In this document: positions 49,147 to 58,615 of the stretch, piece after piece
How positions within the stretch are numbered: position 1 is the stretch's first letter
Layout of the letters: each line of letters opens with the position of its first letter
Notes under the pieces: model-generated
Told to the model about the DNA's origin: nothing
Databases searched by the model: none
Seen by the model: the letters and a program-made list of their open reading frames with translations, nothing else
Source of the DNA: Paludibacteraceae bacterium
Lineage (GTDB): Bacteria > Bacteroidota > Bacteroidia > Bacteroidales > Paludibacteraceae
Reading direction: 5' to 3'
Assembly (NCBI GenBank): GCA_905234835.1
Contig: CAJOIZ010000009.1
Location: 41,404-105,403, forward strand
Length of the DNA stretch: 64,000 bases
Translations under genes and position numbers: made by a program

Positions 49147-51717
49147 TTATCCAATCCAGCGCACATAGCAGAAGTCCATACGGTGCGGGAGCAGGTCGTT
49201 CTTGGGATACATACGCAGTCCGAAACGCATGGCACCGGCATAGTCAAGACGGTACTCAATGGCGAAAGTGAGACGCGAACCCTCGGCAGCAATCAGTTCC
49301 AACGGGCGTACATCATAGAGTTTGTCGTTGTTATGCTGGGAAGTACGAACGGCAACAAGGTCGATACCAAGTCCGTTGTCACGGAGGTCATGGGTATCCA
49401 ATACGACCTCAATCTTGTGCGTTTCGCCGACGCTCGGCTGATGCTGGAGAGTATCACCCGCCTTGACAGAGACGACCTCTATGTCATCCCAATGGGCAGC
49501 CATATTCTCCTTCCAAGCAGCAATGGAGCGTGCCACCTTGTAGTTGTCGGCAGCCAAGAGCGCGTGACGTGAAGACAACTTATTGTAGAACTTGTCGAAG
49601 TAGTCGTCCATCATACGCTTGGTGGTGAAACGCGGCGTAATCTTGGTGATGGAGTTCTTGATGACCTGAATCCAACGGGGCGAGTAGCCCTGCTCGTTCT
49701 TGTCATAGTACAAGGGAATAATCTCATTCTCAAGCAACTGATAGATAGTGGCGGCATCGAGTTGGTCCTGGTGCGCCTGATTCTCGTAGGTACGTTTGTC
49801 AGTAAGCGCCCATCCGGCACCCTCCACGTAACCCTCTTTCCACCATCCGTCCAAGACGGAGAAGTTAAGAACACCGTTCATTTGTGCTTTCTCGCCGCTG
49901 GTACCACTGGCCTCCAAAGGACGGGTAGGCGTGTTGAGCCATATATCGACACCGCTAACCAAACGTTTGGCAAGGCGCATATCGTAGTTCTCAAGGAAAA
50001 TAATCTTGCCAAGGAACTCGGGCATACGGCTCACTTCGATGATACGCTTGATAAGTCCCTGTCCGGCACCGTCTGCGGGGTGCGCCTTACCTGTGAAAAG
50101 GAACTGAACGGGATAGTCGGGATTATTGACCAAGCGTTTGAGACGCTCCAAGTCGTTGAAGAGCAGATGGGCACGCTTGTAAGTGGCAAAACGGCGACCG
50201 AAACCGATAATCAGGTTCTTGGCTTTCATCTCATTAACCGCCTTGACGATACGTGCGGGGTCACCCTGCGACTTCATCCAGTCATCACGGAACTTCTCCT
50301 TGATGTAGTCTATGAGTTTCACTTTGAGACTCATACGCGTGTCCCATATTACCTCGTCGGGCAGGTCCTGATAGGGTTGCCACATCTTCGGGTTGGACTG
50401 GTCGTTCCACCAGTTCTTCGGGAAGGTCTGCTTATAAAGGGCTTTCCAATCGGATGCAGCCCAAGTAGGCATGTGTACGCCGTTGGTCACATAGTCAACG
50501 TGCAGTTCTTCGGGGAAATATCCTTGCCAGATAGGTGCGAACATCTTGCGGCTTACCTCGCCGTGCAGTTTGCTTACGCCGTTGGCTTCCTGACAAGTGT
50601 TGAGGGCGAAGACGGACATAGAGAACTTCTCATTGTTGTCTTCGGGATTCTGACGCCCCATACCAATCAGGTCTTTCCATTCGATACCCAACTTGGCGGC
50701 ATAGTCGCCCATATACTTGTAGAAGAGTCCCTCTTCAAAGTAGTCGTGCCCTGCCGGAACGGGTGTATGGCAAGTGTAAAGACCCGAGGCACGAACCACC
50801 TCCAACGCCTCGTTGAAATTCAGATGCTCTTCCTGCACCAAGTCCACCAAACGCTGCAAACCCATCAAGGCTGCATGCCCTTCGTTGCAATGGTAAACAT
50901 CCTTCTTGATACCCAGTTTCTTGAGAGTCAGCATACCGCCTATACCGAGCAATATCTCCTGCTTGATACGGTTCTCCCAGTCACCACCATAGAGCTGGTG
51001 GGTAATCTGACGATCCCACTCCGAGTTGAGCTCGTTGTCAGTATCCAAGAGGTACAGCGAGATACGTCCTACCGCCACTTTCCACAGGTAAGCATGCACC
51101 GTGCGTTCGGGATAAGGTACGTCAATAACCATCGGCTGGCCGTTAACCTCCTTGACCTGCGTAAGAGGCAGGTTGTTGAAGTTCTGCGCCTCATAGTTGG
51201 CTATCTGCTGCCCTTCGGGTGAGAGGGTTTGAGTAAAATAGCCGTAACGATAAAGGAAACCGATAGCGGTCATATTGACGTTCTGGTCAGAAGCCTCTTT
51301 GAGGTAGTCGCCAGCAAGAATACCGAGACCACCGGAATAAATCTTGAGGATATGGGTCAGACCATACTCCATCGAAAAATATGCAACAGACGGTTTTTTC
51401 GTATCAGGCTTCACGTCCATATAGGCGCGAAAGTCTTTGTACGTATTGTCCAACTGCTGCATAAACTTCTTGTCTTTCGACAGTTCCATCATTTTGTCGT
51501 AGCCCATCATATTGAGCAACATAATCGGGTTCGACTGCGCTTTATGCCATACATCAAGGTCTATATAACGGAAGATGTTCTTTGCATCGCTATTCCATAC
51601 CCACCATAGATTGTACGCGATTTCCTGCAACTTTTTCAGACTCTCGGGAAGATTGGCCTGAACCGTAACGTCCTTCCACGAAGGCTGGTTCACGTTGTTT
51701 ACTTTGATTTTAGTCAT
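49147..51717 (-). CDS. glgP: Alpha-glucan (glycogen/starch) phosphorylase
   Basis: 856 residues. The short-type family features are present: ENVVFHQ-like lead-in replaced by [20 protein letters not shown] (about 120), GNHGHAA-like [11 protein letters not shown] (about 281), [12 protein letters not shown] (about 505) and [20 protein letters not shown] (about 610-630), where the pyridoxal-phosphate site follows. It releases glucose-1-phosphate from storage glucan. A TATCTTTG -7 box at 51843-51850 gives a leader of about 120 nt. It is divergent from the RNase gene; the GH3 gene follows. Confidence 0.95.
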   Translation of the reverse strand: MTKIKVNNVNQPSWKDVTVQANLPESLKKLQEIAYNLWWVWNSDAKNIFRYIDLDVWHKAQSNPIMLLNMMGYDKMMELSKDKKFMQQLDNTYKDFRAYMDVKPDTKKPSVAYFSMEYGLTHILKIYSGGLGILAGDYLKEASDQNVNMTAIGFLYRYGYFTQTLSPEGQQIANYEAQNFNNLPLTQVKEVNGQPMVIDVPYPERTVHAYLWKVAVGRISLYLLDTDNELNSEWDRQITHQLYGGDWENRIKQEILLGIGGMLTLKKLGIKKDVYHCNEGHAALMGLQRLVDLVQEEHLNFNEALEVVRASGLYTCHTPVPAGHDYFEEGLFYKYMGDYAAKLGIEWKDLIGMGRQNPEDNNEKFSMSVFALNTCQEANGVSKLHGEVSRKMFAPIWQGYFPEELHVDYVTNGVHMPTWAASDWKALYKQTFPKNWWNDQSNPKMWQPYQDLPDEVIWDTRMSLKVKLIDYIKEKFRDDWMKSQGDPARIVKAVNEMKAKNLIIGFGRRFATYKRAHLLFNDLERLKRLVNNPDYPVQFLFTGKAHPADGAGQGLIKRIIEVSRMPEFLGKIIFLENYDMRLAKRLVSGVDIWLNTPTRPLEASGTSGEKAQMNGVLNFSVLDGWWKEGYVEGAGWALTDKRTYENQAHQDQLDAATIYQLLENEIIPLYYDKNEQGYSPRWIQVIKNSITKITPRFTTKRMMDDYFDKFYNKLSSRHALLAADNYKVARSIAAWKENMAAHWDDIEVVSVKAGDTLQHQPSVGETHKIEVVLDTHDLRDNGLGIDLVAVRTSQHNNDKLYDVRPLELIAAEGSRLTFAIEYRLDYAGAMRFGLRMYPKNDLLPHRMDFCYVRWIG

Positions 51718-51842
51718 ACTTATAGATTAAAGATTATATGTTTCAATGATTGTTCTTCTATTTCAGTGTCTTACGTTTCTTTCGCGGTTTTTGTAGCGGT
51801 TTGTACGTGCTATTTTCCGCTATGTAAAGCGCGAAAAACGCG

Positions 51843-51890
51843 CAAAGATACGTGCAAAATTGTTTGTATGCAATTTTTGGATTACTTTTG
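51843..51890. promoter_or_regulatory. Divergent promoters of glgP and the RNase R-like gene
   Basis: Minus strand: TATCTTTG at 51843-51850. Plus strand: TTTG at 51863-51866 (-33 region) and TACTTTTG at 51883-51890 (-7). The plus-strand start point would be near 51895, only about 4 bases before the ATG at 51899, so the RNase transcript would be nearly leaderless. Confidence 0.55.
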
Positions 51891-51898
51891 CGCGGATT

Positions 51899-53281
51899 AT
51901 GGCTATTACAGAACAAGAAATACTCCGGCGTAGGGACTTCCGTGAGGCTCTGACCTTCACTATTGACCCTACAGAAGCCAAAGACTTTGATGACGCATTG
52001 TCTTTTGAAACGGAGGACAACGGCAACTTCCGCATAGGGGTGCATATAGCCGATGTGACGCATTACGTTCAGCCCGGTGACGACATCGATAACCAAGCCT
52101 ACGAGAAAGCGACGAGCGTGTATTTGGTGGACAGCGTTATCCCTATGCTTCCGGAAGAGTTGTGCAACGACCTGTGTTCGCTACGCCCCCATGAGGACAA
52201 ACTCTGCATGTCGGTTATCTTTAGTATCACTCCGCAAGCCGAAGTGCTGCGTGCCAAAGTCTGCCGCACTGTCATACGTTCGGACTACAGACTGACATAC
52301 GAACAGGCACAAGACCTGTTAGACGGCAAAACGTCTTCGGACAAGCCGCTACAGGAAGCCCTCCACACACTCAATGACCTTGCTATCATACTGCGCCACG
52401 AAAGGGAAAAGCAGGGTGCACTCGTGATGGAGCAAGACGAAATCCACTTCCGTCTTGACGAACAGGGCAACCCTATTGAGGTCTTTTTCTCTCCTCCGCA
52501 AGCCTCCAACCATCTGATAGAAGAGTTTATGCTGCTTGCCAACCGGACCGTAGCCGAACAAATGGCGAAGACGGGCAAGACAATGGTATATCGTGTGCAT
52601 GACAAACCGAGCGAAGAGAAATTAGAAACGTTAGAGCGCTTCAAAAAACGTATGGGCGACCGTCTGCCTGCCTATACGGAACAACTGCTCACTGTGCGCG
52701 CTATGGCGAAAGCAGTCTATTCCACCCACAACATAGGGCATTACGGATTGGCATTTAGGGACTATACCCATTTCACTTCACCTATACGCCGTTACCCCGA
52801 TATGATGGTTCACCGTATCGTGTCGCGCTACCTGCTTGGCGAGCGTAAGAAAGTCGGTAACTACGACTTGGAAGAAGCATGCATGCACTGCAGTGAACAG
52901 GAGCAAGCCGCAGCGCAAGCCGAAAGAGACTCCATAAAAGAGATGCAGACACGGTGGATAACACAACATGTTGGCGAAGAGTTCGACGGTTATATATCCG
53001 GCGTGACCGACTTCGGTCTGTTCGTCACCCTGAACGGTTCGCGATGCGACGGACTTATTCCCGTTCAGACACTCTGTCCCGGTATGTTTCTCCGTTATGA
53101 CGAAAAGAACTGCTGTCTCGAGGCGATGCCATACAACCGCCGTAGAAAGAAGACAACTGCCCCTGACGGCAAACCTACAGGTCGTGTCTTTACCCTCGGC
53201 GACCCCGTCCGCGTCCGTTGCGTGCGGGCAGACATACAACTCCGACAGATAGATTTCCGGTTGGTTGAAAACCAAGAATAA
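51899..53281 (+). CDS. Short RNase R-type exoribonuclease (RNB + S1 only)
   Basis: 460 residues from ATG 51899. The protein begins directly in the RNB domain: IDPTEAKDFDDAL (22-34) supplies the catalytic aspartates. RNB continues to about 330 (HFTSPIRRYPDMMVH), then an S1 domain (about 360-455, GEEFDGYISGVTDFGLFVTL). The usual N-terminal helix-turn-helix and two cold-shock domains, about 200-250 residues, are absent, and no coding sequence for them is visible upstream because the promoter and the divergent glgP lie there. It may be a distinct compact RNase, or the start of an old gene was lost. Confidence 0.8.
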   Translation: MAITEQEILRRRDFREALTFTIDPTEAKDFDDALSFETEDNGNFRIGVHIADVTHYVQPGDDIDNQAYEKATSVYLVDSVIPMLPEELCNDLCSLRPHEDKLCMSVIFSITPQAEVLRAKVCRTVIRSDYRLTYEQAQDLLDGKTSSDKPLQEALHTLNDLAIILRHEREKQGALVMEQDEIHFRLDEQGNPIEVFFSPPQASNHLIEEFMLLANRTVAEQMAKTGKTMVYRVHDKPSEEKLETLERFKKRMGDRLPAYTEQLLTVRAMAKAVYSTHNIGHYGLAFRDYTHFTSPIRRYPDMMVHRIVSRYLLGERKKVGNYDLEEACMHCSEQEQAAAQAERDSIKEMQTRWITQHVGEEFDGYISGVTDFGLFVTLNGSRCDGLIPVQTLCPGMFLRYDEKNCCLEAMPYNRRRKKTTAPDGKPTGRVFTLGDPVRVRCVRADIQLRQIDFRLVENQE

Positions 53282-53299
53282 CCCTTTCTTTCCTATCCG

Positions 53300-54031
53300 A
53301 TGCGCCATTCGCTTGTACATATTCTCCTTCTGTTGCTTTTCGCGACCTCCCTTTATGCCGAACGCATAACCCTGCGCTCAGGCAAGCAGCTGACAGGCAC
53401 CATCATAGCGCAGACGGACGGTGTGCTACTGCTACAGACAACACAGGGTCAGCGGTTCCAGTTTCCAATGGAAGAGGTACTGAACATTGAAAAGGACATA
53501 CAGGAAGCGGAAACAGATAGTACAACCAACCCAGAGAAAACCGTTCGTCCCGTCGCCTTCCGCATAGCCGTAAGCGGAGGACCGGCCGCCGTAAGCGGAG
53601 AGAAATGCGGGGGAATGACCACGGCGGAATTACAGATAGGAACAAGGCAGATAGCCGGAAAGGATATCTTTTTAGGCGGTAGCGTAGGGTATGCAGGTGC
53701 GTTCCTTAATCCCATTGCCCACTTCATCCCACTCCAAGCCGTCGTGGCAGTTCCTATACCGCTTGAGCAAACCAAGAAGTACGGAGCGGAAGTCAATACC
53801 TCGTTAGGTTATGCCTTTGCCACCAAAGGCAACAAAGGCGGTCTGACCGGTTCGTTAGCGGCAGGCGTTCGCATAGCACTTGCAAACCAAAAGGCACTCT
53901 TCGCCGGCGCTACGGCACAGTTCATCCAAACCGAACGCGAGAGATACACCCTCATCGGCAACGAGACCTACACCCATTCGGTAGGCACAACCGTATGGCT
54001 CGTAGGAGCCAAGATAATCATACAACTGTAA
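53300..54031 (+). CDS. Exported protein with a beta-barrel-like C-terminal part
   Basis: 243 residues. A signal peptide (about 1-20, LLLLLFATSLYA) is followed by a small N-terminal domain (about 21-70, ITLRSGKQLTGTIIAQTDG, with the look of LSGKxxxG/Sm-like repeats). After a linker, alternating hydrophobic strands rich in Gly (about 95-243) end in IIIQL and may form an outer-membrane beta-barrel. I do not recognise the family. It starts 18 nt after the RNase gene, in the same transcript. Confidence 0.6.
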   Translation: MRHSLVHILLLLLFATSLYAERITLRSGKQLTGTIIAQTDGVLLLQTTQGQRFQFPMEEVLNIEKDIQEAETDSTTNPEKTVRPVAFRIAVSGGPAAVSGEKCGGMTTAELQIGTRQIAGKDIFLGGSVGYAGAFLNPIAHFIPLQAVVAVPIPLEQTKKYGAEVNTSLGYAFATKGNKGGLTGSLAAGVRIALANQKALFAGATAQFIQTERERYTLIGNETYTHSVGTTVWLVGAKIIIQL

Positions 54032-54048
54032 CCAATACACCATACAAT

Positions 54049-54804
54049 ATGGAACAACCTAACTTTGCCAATGCACATGACCTGCTGCTAATCATCTTCG
54101 CAGGTGTGCTACCTGCGTTTCTACTAATCCTTTATATCTACATCAAGGACAAGTACCAACGCGAACCGATGGCACAAATAATCCGAGGCTTCGCCTTCGG
54201 TATCGTGTCCGCCATTATTGCTCTCCTGTTGGAGATTTTCATTGAGTGGATTATCGGTACGATGCCTGAAGGTTGGCGCGGCGCACTACTAAACGCCTTT
54301 GTGGTAGCCGCCATCCCAGAAGAAGCCGCCAAACTGCTGATGCTCTACCTGCTGATACGGTCCAACCCAGACTTTGACGAGCGATTCGACGGTATAGTCT
54401 ATGCCGTATGTGTCAGTATGGGATTCGCCGCTACAGAAAACATCGTCTATCTCATAGCGCACCACGTTTGGGTACCAGTGGCTATCTCAAGAGCCATCTT
54501 CGCTGTACCCGGGCACTTCCTGTTCGCCGTTGCGATGGGCTATTTCTATGCGCGACTCTACTTTGACAAATCAGGATTGATGACTGCTCTTGCCGTATTC
54601 CTTGTACCCGTCCTCCTGCACGGCACCTACGACGCACTCCTGATGATAGCCAACGCCGAACCCGGCTGGTCCACTACGGTTGTTATCCTATTCTATATCT
54701 TCTTCTTCCAGATGTTCAAATACGGCAGGAAACGCATACGAAAACAACTTGAGAACGACCGTCGCGACCCTGCACAACGTGCTTATTACGCTAAAGAAGA
54801 TTAG
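54049..54804 (+). CDS. PrsW-family intramembrane metalloprotease
   Basis: 251 residues from ATG 54049, chosen because an in-frame ATG at 53995 lies inside the upstream gene. Seven or eight helices are predicted. IPEEAAKLLMLY (about 88-99) carries the conserved Glu-Glu pair, GFAATENIVYL (about 125) the ExxxN-like segment and HGTYDALLM (about 186) the His/Asp motif. PrsW proteases cleave membrane-bound anti-sigma factors or related substrates. It is the last gene of the RNase R-like operon. Confidence 0.88.
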   Translation: MEQPNFANAHDLLLIIFAGVLPAFLLILYIYIKDKYQREPMAQIIRGFAFGIVSAIIALLLEIFIEWIIGTMPEGWRGALLNAFVVAAIPEEAAKLLMLYLLIRSNPDFDERFDGIVYAVCVSMGFAATENIVYLIAHHVWVPVAISRAIFAVPGHFLFAVAMGYFYARLYFDKSGLMTALAVFLVPVLLHGTYDALLMIANAEPGWSTTVVILFYIFFFQMFKYGRKRIRKQLENDRRDPAQRAYYAKED

Positions 54805-54833
54805 GTAAGCCTATTGTATGGTTAGGGGAATCA

Positions 54834-54877
54834 CATAATAATAACATAATAATAACATAATAATCACATAATGATGC
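54834..54877. repeat. 11-bp-period array (CATAATAATAA)
   Basis: Four 11-mers of the CATAATAATMA type between the PrsW and gldD genes; the same unit as at 46358-46423. Confidence 0.8.
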
Positions 54878-54922
54878 TTGCTGTTTGATAGGGAGTTACG
54901 GGCTTGGAAATAGAGAGAACAA

Positions 54923-55513
54923 GTGAATAAGACTAACGCAATATTGCTGCTGACATTGCTGCTGACGGTTATGATGACCGGATGCGGTAAACCGACTATG
55001 CCGAAGGAGTACGGATACTTCCGTATTGACCTGCCAGAACCCAAGTACCATGCTTACTCGGGTAACGAAGGGGATGTGCCGGGACTGCCGTATAGTTTCC
55101 TGCTGTCAGACTATGCAGAAGTCAAACATCATGACGGCGGACAGTACTGGATAGACATCCTCTATCCGCAATGGAAGGCAAAGGTACATTGCAGTTACAA
55201 GCGTGTGAACGGAGACCTAAAAGAACTATCGGACGATGCGATGGAGTTCGTCTATAAGCATACCATCAAGGCATCCGCCATTCCCGAAAGAGCATACTCC
55301 AATCCCGATGAACAGGTATATGGACTGACCTTTGATTTTGCGGGGAACACAGCGACTACCATGCAGTTCGTGCTGACCGATTCGGTAAGGCACTTCTTCC
55401 GAGGAGCCGTGTATTTCAGTAACGTCCCCAATGAGGACAGCATAGCACCCGTTGCCGCATTCGTTAGAGAAGACATGCTGACCCTGATCGAATCGTTCCG
55501 ATGGAGGAAATGA
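54923..55513 (+). CDS. gldD: GldD-type gliding-motility lipoprotein
   Basis: 196 residues from GTG 54923. A lipoprotein signal (LLLTLLLTVMMTGC, C21) is followed by the GldD-family body: PKEYGYFRIDLPEPKYH (about 27-43), CSYKRVN and a FYTDSVRHFFRGAVYFSNVP-like segment (about 150-165). GldD is needed for gliding and for stability of related envelope proteins in Flavobacterium; its presence alone does not prove gliding or type IX secretion here. It is the first gene of a plus-strand series up to the MlaD-family gene. Confidence 0.85.
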   Translation: MNKTNAILLLTLLLTVMMTGCGKPTMPKEYGYFRIDLPEPKYHAYSGNEGDVPGLPYSFLLSDYAEVKHHDGGQYWIDILYPQWKAKVHCSYKRVNGDLKELSDDAMEFVYKHTIKASAIPERAYSNPDEQVYGLTFDFAGNTATTMQFVLTDSVRHFFRGAVYFSNVPNEDSIAPVAAFVREDMLTLIESFRWRK

Positions 55514-55519
55514 CCGCCT

Positions 55520-56224
55520 ATGAACGTAGAACAATACATAGCGCAACATAAGAGACTGTTAGCAGTGCTGGTCGATCCGGAAAAGCCGGCATCGGACACG
55601 AGTCTGCGGATGCGCGCCGAAGCGGCTGACCTGCTGTTTGTCGGCGGCAGCACCGCCACGCGGCAGATGACCGAAGAGACCGTCCGGCGGCTGAAAGACC
55701 TAACCGACAAGCCTGTTGTGCTGTTCCCCGGCACTCCGTTGCAGTTCACTCCGCAGGCAGATGCGCTACTGTTCCTTTCGTTACTGACCAGCCGCAACGC
55801 AGAGCACCTGATCGGACAGCAGGTAGCCGTGGCACGGGAGGTACGGGACTCGGGGATAGAGACGATACCGATGGGGTACATATTGGTGGACGGCGGCCGA
55901 CCAAGCAGTGTGCAGCGCGTAACCGGCTCTACACCTCTGCCGCAGACGGACATCGAAGGCATCGTGGACACCGCCATAGCAGGCTGCCTGACCGGCAAAC
56001 GGATTATCTATCTTGAGGCAGGCAGCGGTGCGGCTGTACCTGTGTGCCAAGAGGTGATACAAGCCGTCAAATGGACTATCAACGTGCCACTTATCGTAGG
56101 CGGCGGAATATGCAATCCTAAACAAATGGAACAGGCGTATCAGGCAGGAGCAGACATCGTGGTCATCGGCAACCACCTCGAACAACACCCTGAGCAAGCC
56201 TCCTTATTCAGTACGGTACAATGA
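55520..56224 (+). CDS. GGGP-synthase-family protein (geranylgeranylglyceryl phosphate synthase-like)
   Basis: 234 residues. A TIM barrel with the family segments LLAVLVDPEKPA (about 13-24), FVGGSTAT (about 41-48), VLFPGTPLQFTPQADALLFL (about 67-86), YLEAGSGAAVPV (about 167) and LIVGGGICNPKQ (about 189). These enzymes join glycerol-1-phosphate to a polyprenyl group, the first step of archaeal-type lipids; Bacteroidota carry a bacterial group of uncertain cell role. It overlaps tadA by 4 bp. Confidence 0.9.
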   Translation: MNVEQYIAQHKRLLAVLVDPEKPASDTSLRMRAEAADLLFVGGSTATRQMTEETVRRLKDLTDKPVVLFPGTPLQFTPQADALLFLSLLTSRNAEHLIGQQVAVAREVRDSGIETIPMGYILVDGGRPSSVQRVTGSTPLPQTDIEGIVDTAIAGCLTGKRIIYLEAGSGAAVPVCQEVIQAVKWTINVPLIVGGGICNPKQMEQAYQAGADIVVIGNHLEQHPEQASLFSTVQ

Positions 56225-56655
56225 GCGACGACGAGAGATATATGCAACTGGCTCTTGCTGAGGCCGACCGAGCATACGCAGCGGACGAGGTTCCTGTGGG
56301 ATGCGTGATTGTGTGCGAAGGGCAAGTCATCGGCAGGGGGCATAACCTGACGGAGACCCTGCAGGACGTGACTGCTCATGCTGAGATGCAAGCCATCACC
56401 GCAGCGGCGCAGACATTGGGCGGCAAGTACCTGACCCAGTGCACGATCTATGTCACCGTTGAGCCGTGCGCCATGTGCGCAGGAGCCATCGGCTGGGCGC
56501 AGACGGCACGATTAGTCTATGGAGCAGACGACCCCAAACGCGGCTTCCAGACCTTTGCTCCCAAGGCGTTGCACCCAAAATGTACGGTAACGAAGGGCGT
56601 ATTAGAAGACGAATGCCGAAAGCGTATGAAAACATTCTTTGAGAAACACCGATAA
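56221..56655 (+). CDS. tadA: tRNA-specific adenosine deaminase TadA
   Basis: 144 residues. H53-A-E55 in AHAEMQAI and P-C83-A-M-C86 in VEPCAMCAGAIGW form the zinc deaminase site. It converts A34 to inosine in the tRNA-Arg anticodon. The start ATG overlaps the upstream stop (ATGA). The HD-domain gene follows by 5 bases. Confidence 0.93.
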   Translation: MSDDERYMQLALAEADRAYAADEVPVGCVIVCEGQVIGRGHNLTETLQDVTAHAEMQAITAAAQTLGGKYLTQCTIYVTVEPCAMCAGAIGWAQTARLVYGADDPKRGFQTFAPKALHPKCTVTKGVLEDECRKRMKTFFEKHR

Positions 56656-56660
56656 ACACT

Positions 56661-58598
56661 ATGCATTTCTCCTCACTCAATATACCCGTCCAACGTACGA
56701 CAGCATCTTCCGCTACGCTCAAGATTATCGTCTTTGCAGCCGTTGCGCTACTCAGTCTGCTGCTCATACCCGTTCCCGACAACGGCTTCCCATACCACTA
56801 CGAGGAAGGGGAAGTGTGGACATACGAAACGCTTACCGCCGAATGGGATTTCCCTCTGTACAAGGACGAGGAGACAGTCCGCAGGGAACAGCAGAACGCG
56901 CTGCGGTCCTACGCGCCCTGCTTCCGCTGGACCAATGACCACCAAAAGAACGTCCCTATCCTTTCCGCCAAAGATATGCGGCAAGTGGAGAAAGGCGGCT
57001 ACGACCACATCACCGTCATCAACGGGCAGCACCGAACAAAAGCCGTACCCTTATCCCACCTCTATACTCCCAAGATGGCATACGAACAGACGGGACGGGA
57101 GATGGAGGTCAATCTTGAATACGACAGCCTCACCTCGGCGGAAGTCTATAAGGGCATTGTCGAGTCCGTTTCCCTAACCGAGGGAGCCGTTCTGAAAGGC
57201 GAAACAGTGGTTGAATACGGGCAACTCATCACCCATGACATCTACCAGCGACTCTATTCCCTCGACCTAATCTACGGTCAGCGCGGACTATCGCGGCAGC
57301 ATATCGTGTGGTCCTACTCAGGGCGCAGTCTGTTGGCTCTCATCTTCGTCGGGCTGTTCGTCCTCTATCTCGTCACTTTCCGCAAGCCACTGTGGGAACA
57401 GACGCGGGCAACGCTTTTCTTCTGCCTGCTGATTGCGCTGATGGAACTGCTGTCCGCCCTCATACTGCGGCTCACGGACGCTTCGCTCATCTATATCCTG
57501 CCCTTTGCGTGGCTCCCTATTCTGACGCGTATGTTCTACGACTCGCGCACCGCCTACTTTGTCCATCTCACGACGGTGATGCTCGTGTCCCTATCGGTAC
57601 CCGACCCGTACCTGTTCCTGCTGCTGCAGATGCCTGCGGGTATGGTGGCCGTCGTGTCCCTCAAAGACCTTACGCGCCGGTCGCAATTAGCGTTCACCGC
57701 CATCTACATCCTGCTTGCCTACACGTTTGTTTACACCCTATACAACCTGATGCTAACCGGCGATGTCAGCCGTCTTGACCCGCATATCTACCTCTATTTC
57801 GTGCTGAACGGTCTGTTGGTCATCACCGTTTACAGCCTCGTCTATCTCTTTGAGAAGACGTTCCGTTTAGTGAGCAGTCTGACGCTGGTCGAGCTGGGAA
57901 ACATCAGTTCCGACCTGATGCAGACCTTTGCGGAGCAGGCTCCCGGCACGTTCCAACACTCGCTGCAGGTGAGCAACCTCGCGTCCGAAGCCGCCAAGAG
58001 CATCAATGCTGACGCCCTGCTGATACGGACAGCCGCACTGTACCACGACATAGGCAAACTATCACACCCCGGTTGGTTCATCGAGAACCAGAACGGTGGC
58101 GACAACCCACTGCTCGCCATGAGCAACCGAGACGCCGCCAAAGCCGTTATCTCCCACGTGGAAGAGGGCGAACGGTTCGCACGCGAACAGCGGCTGCCTG
58201 ATGTGGTGAGGATGTTTATACGCACCCACCACGGCACATCGCTTGTCCGCTACTTCTACAACTCCGAAGTCAACCGCCTCAAGGACGGGCAACCCGATGC
58301 CGCCGCACAAGTGCGTGAGGAAGATTTTCGTTACGCCGGTCCCAAGCCCGAAACCAAAGAGACGGCTATCCTTATGATGGCGGATGCCATTGAGGCTCGG
58401 TCACGAACCCTGAATACCTACACCGAGCAGAGCCTGAACGATATGGTCGAGCAGACGGTCGCCTACCAGATAGAAGACGGACAATTAGCCGAAACACCCC
58501 TCACATTCAACGACTTGAGCCGCATCAAAGAGGTATTCAAAGAACGACTCAAATCGATGTACCACCATCGTATCCAATACCCCGATGTCAAACAATAA
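56661..58598 (+). CDS. 7TM-HD family phosphohydrolase (PgpH-like)
   Basis: 645 residues. A first helix (about 21-39) leads to an extracellular domain (about 45-230). Several membrane helices fill about 235-410. The cytoplasmic HD domain follows, with FQHSLQVSNLASEA (about 433), ALYHDIGKLSHPGWF (about 460) and VISHVEEGERFAREQ. This arrangement is that of the 7TMR-HD/PgpH family, which hydrolyses cyclic di-AMP in Firmicutes. The HD residues are intact, so activity is likely. Confidence 0.87.
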   Translation: MHFSSLNIPVQRTTASSATLKIIVFAAVALLSLLLIPVPDNGFPYHYEEGEVWTYETLTAEWDFPLYKDEETVRREQQNALRSYAPCFRWTNDHQKNVPILSAKDMRQVEKGGYDHITVINGQHRTKAVPLSHLYTPKMAYEQTGREMEVNLEYDSLTSAEVYKGIVESVSLTEGAVLKGETVVEYGQLITHDIYQRLYSLDLIYGQRGLSRQHIVWSYSGRSLLALIFVGLFVLYLVTFRKPLWEQTRATLFFCLLIALMELLSALILRLTDASLIYILPFAWLPILTRMFYDSRTAYFVHLTTVMLVSLSVPDPYLFLLLQMPAGMVAVVSLKDLTRRSQLAFTAIYILLAYTFVYTLYNLMLTGDVSRLDPHIYLYFVLNGLLVITVYSLVYLFEKTFRLVSSLTLVELGNISSDLMQTFAEQAPGTFQHSLQVSNLASEAAKSINADALLIRTAALYHDIGKLSHPGWFIENQNGGDNPLLAMSNRDAAKAVISHVEEGERFAREQRLPDVVRMFIRTHHGTSLVRYFYNSEVNRLKDGQPDAAAQVREEDFRYAGPKPETKETAILMMADAIEARSRTLNTYTEQSLNDMVEQTVAYQIEDGQLAETPLTFNDLSRIKEVFKERLKSMYHHRIQYPDVKQ

Positions 58599-58615
58599 CC
58601 AAATAAAAAAGTAAA

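Noticed and set aside
49762..51222. A 486-codon open frame opposite glycogen phosphorylase
   Set aside because: Shadow of glgP; the residues show no domain pattern.
54923..55513. GldD taken as proof of gliding or type IX secretion
   Set aside because: One gene is not enough; no other gld or por genes are in the window.
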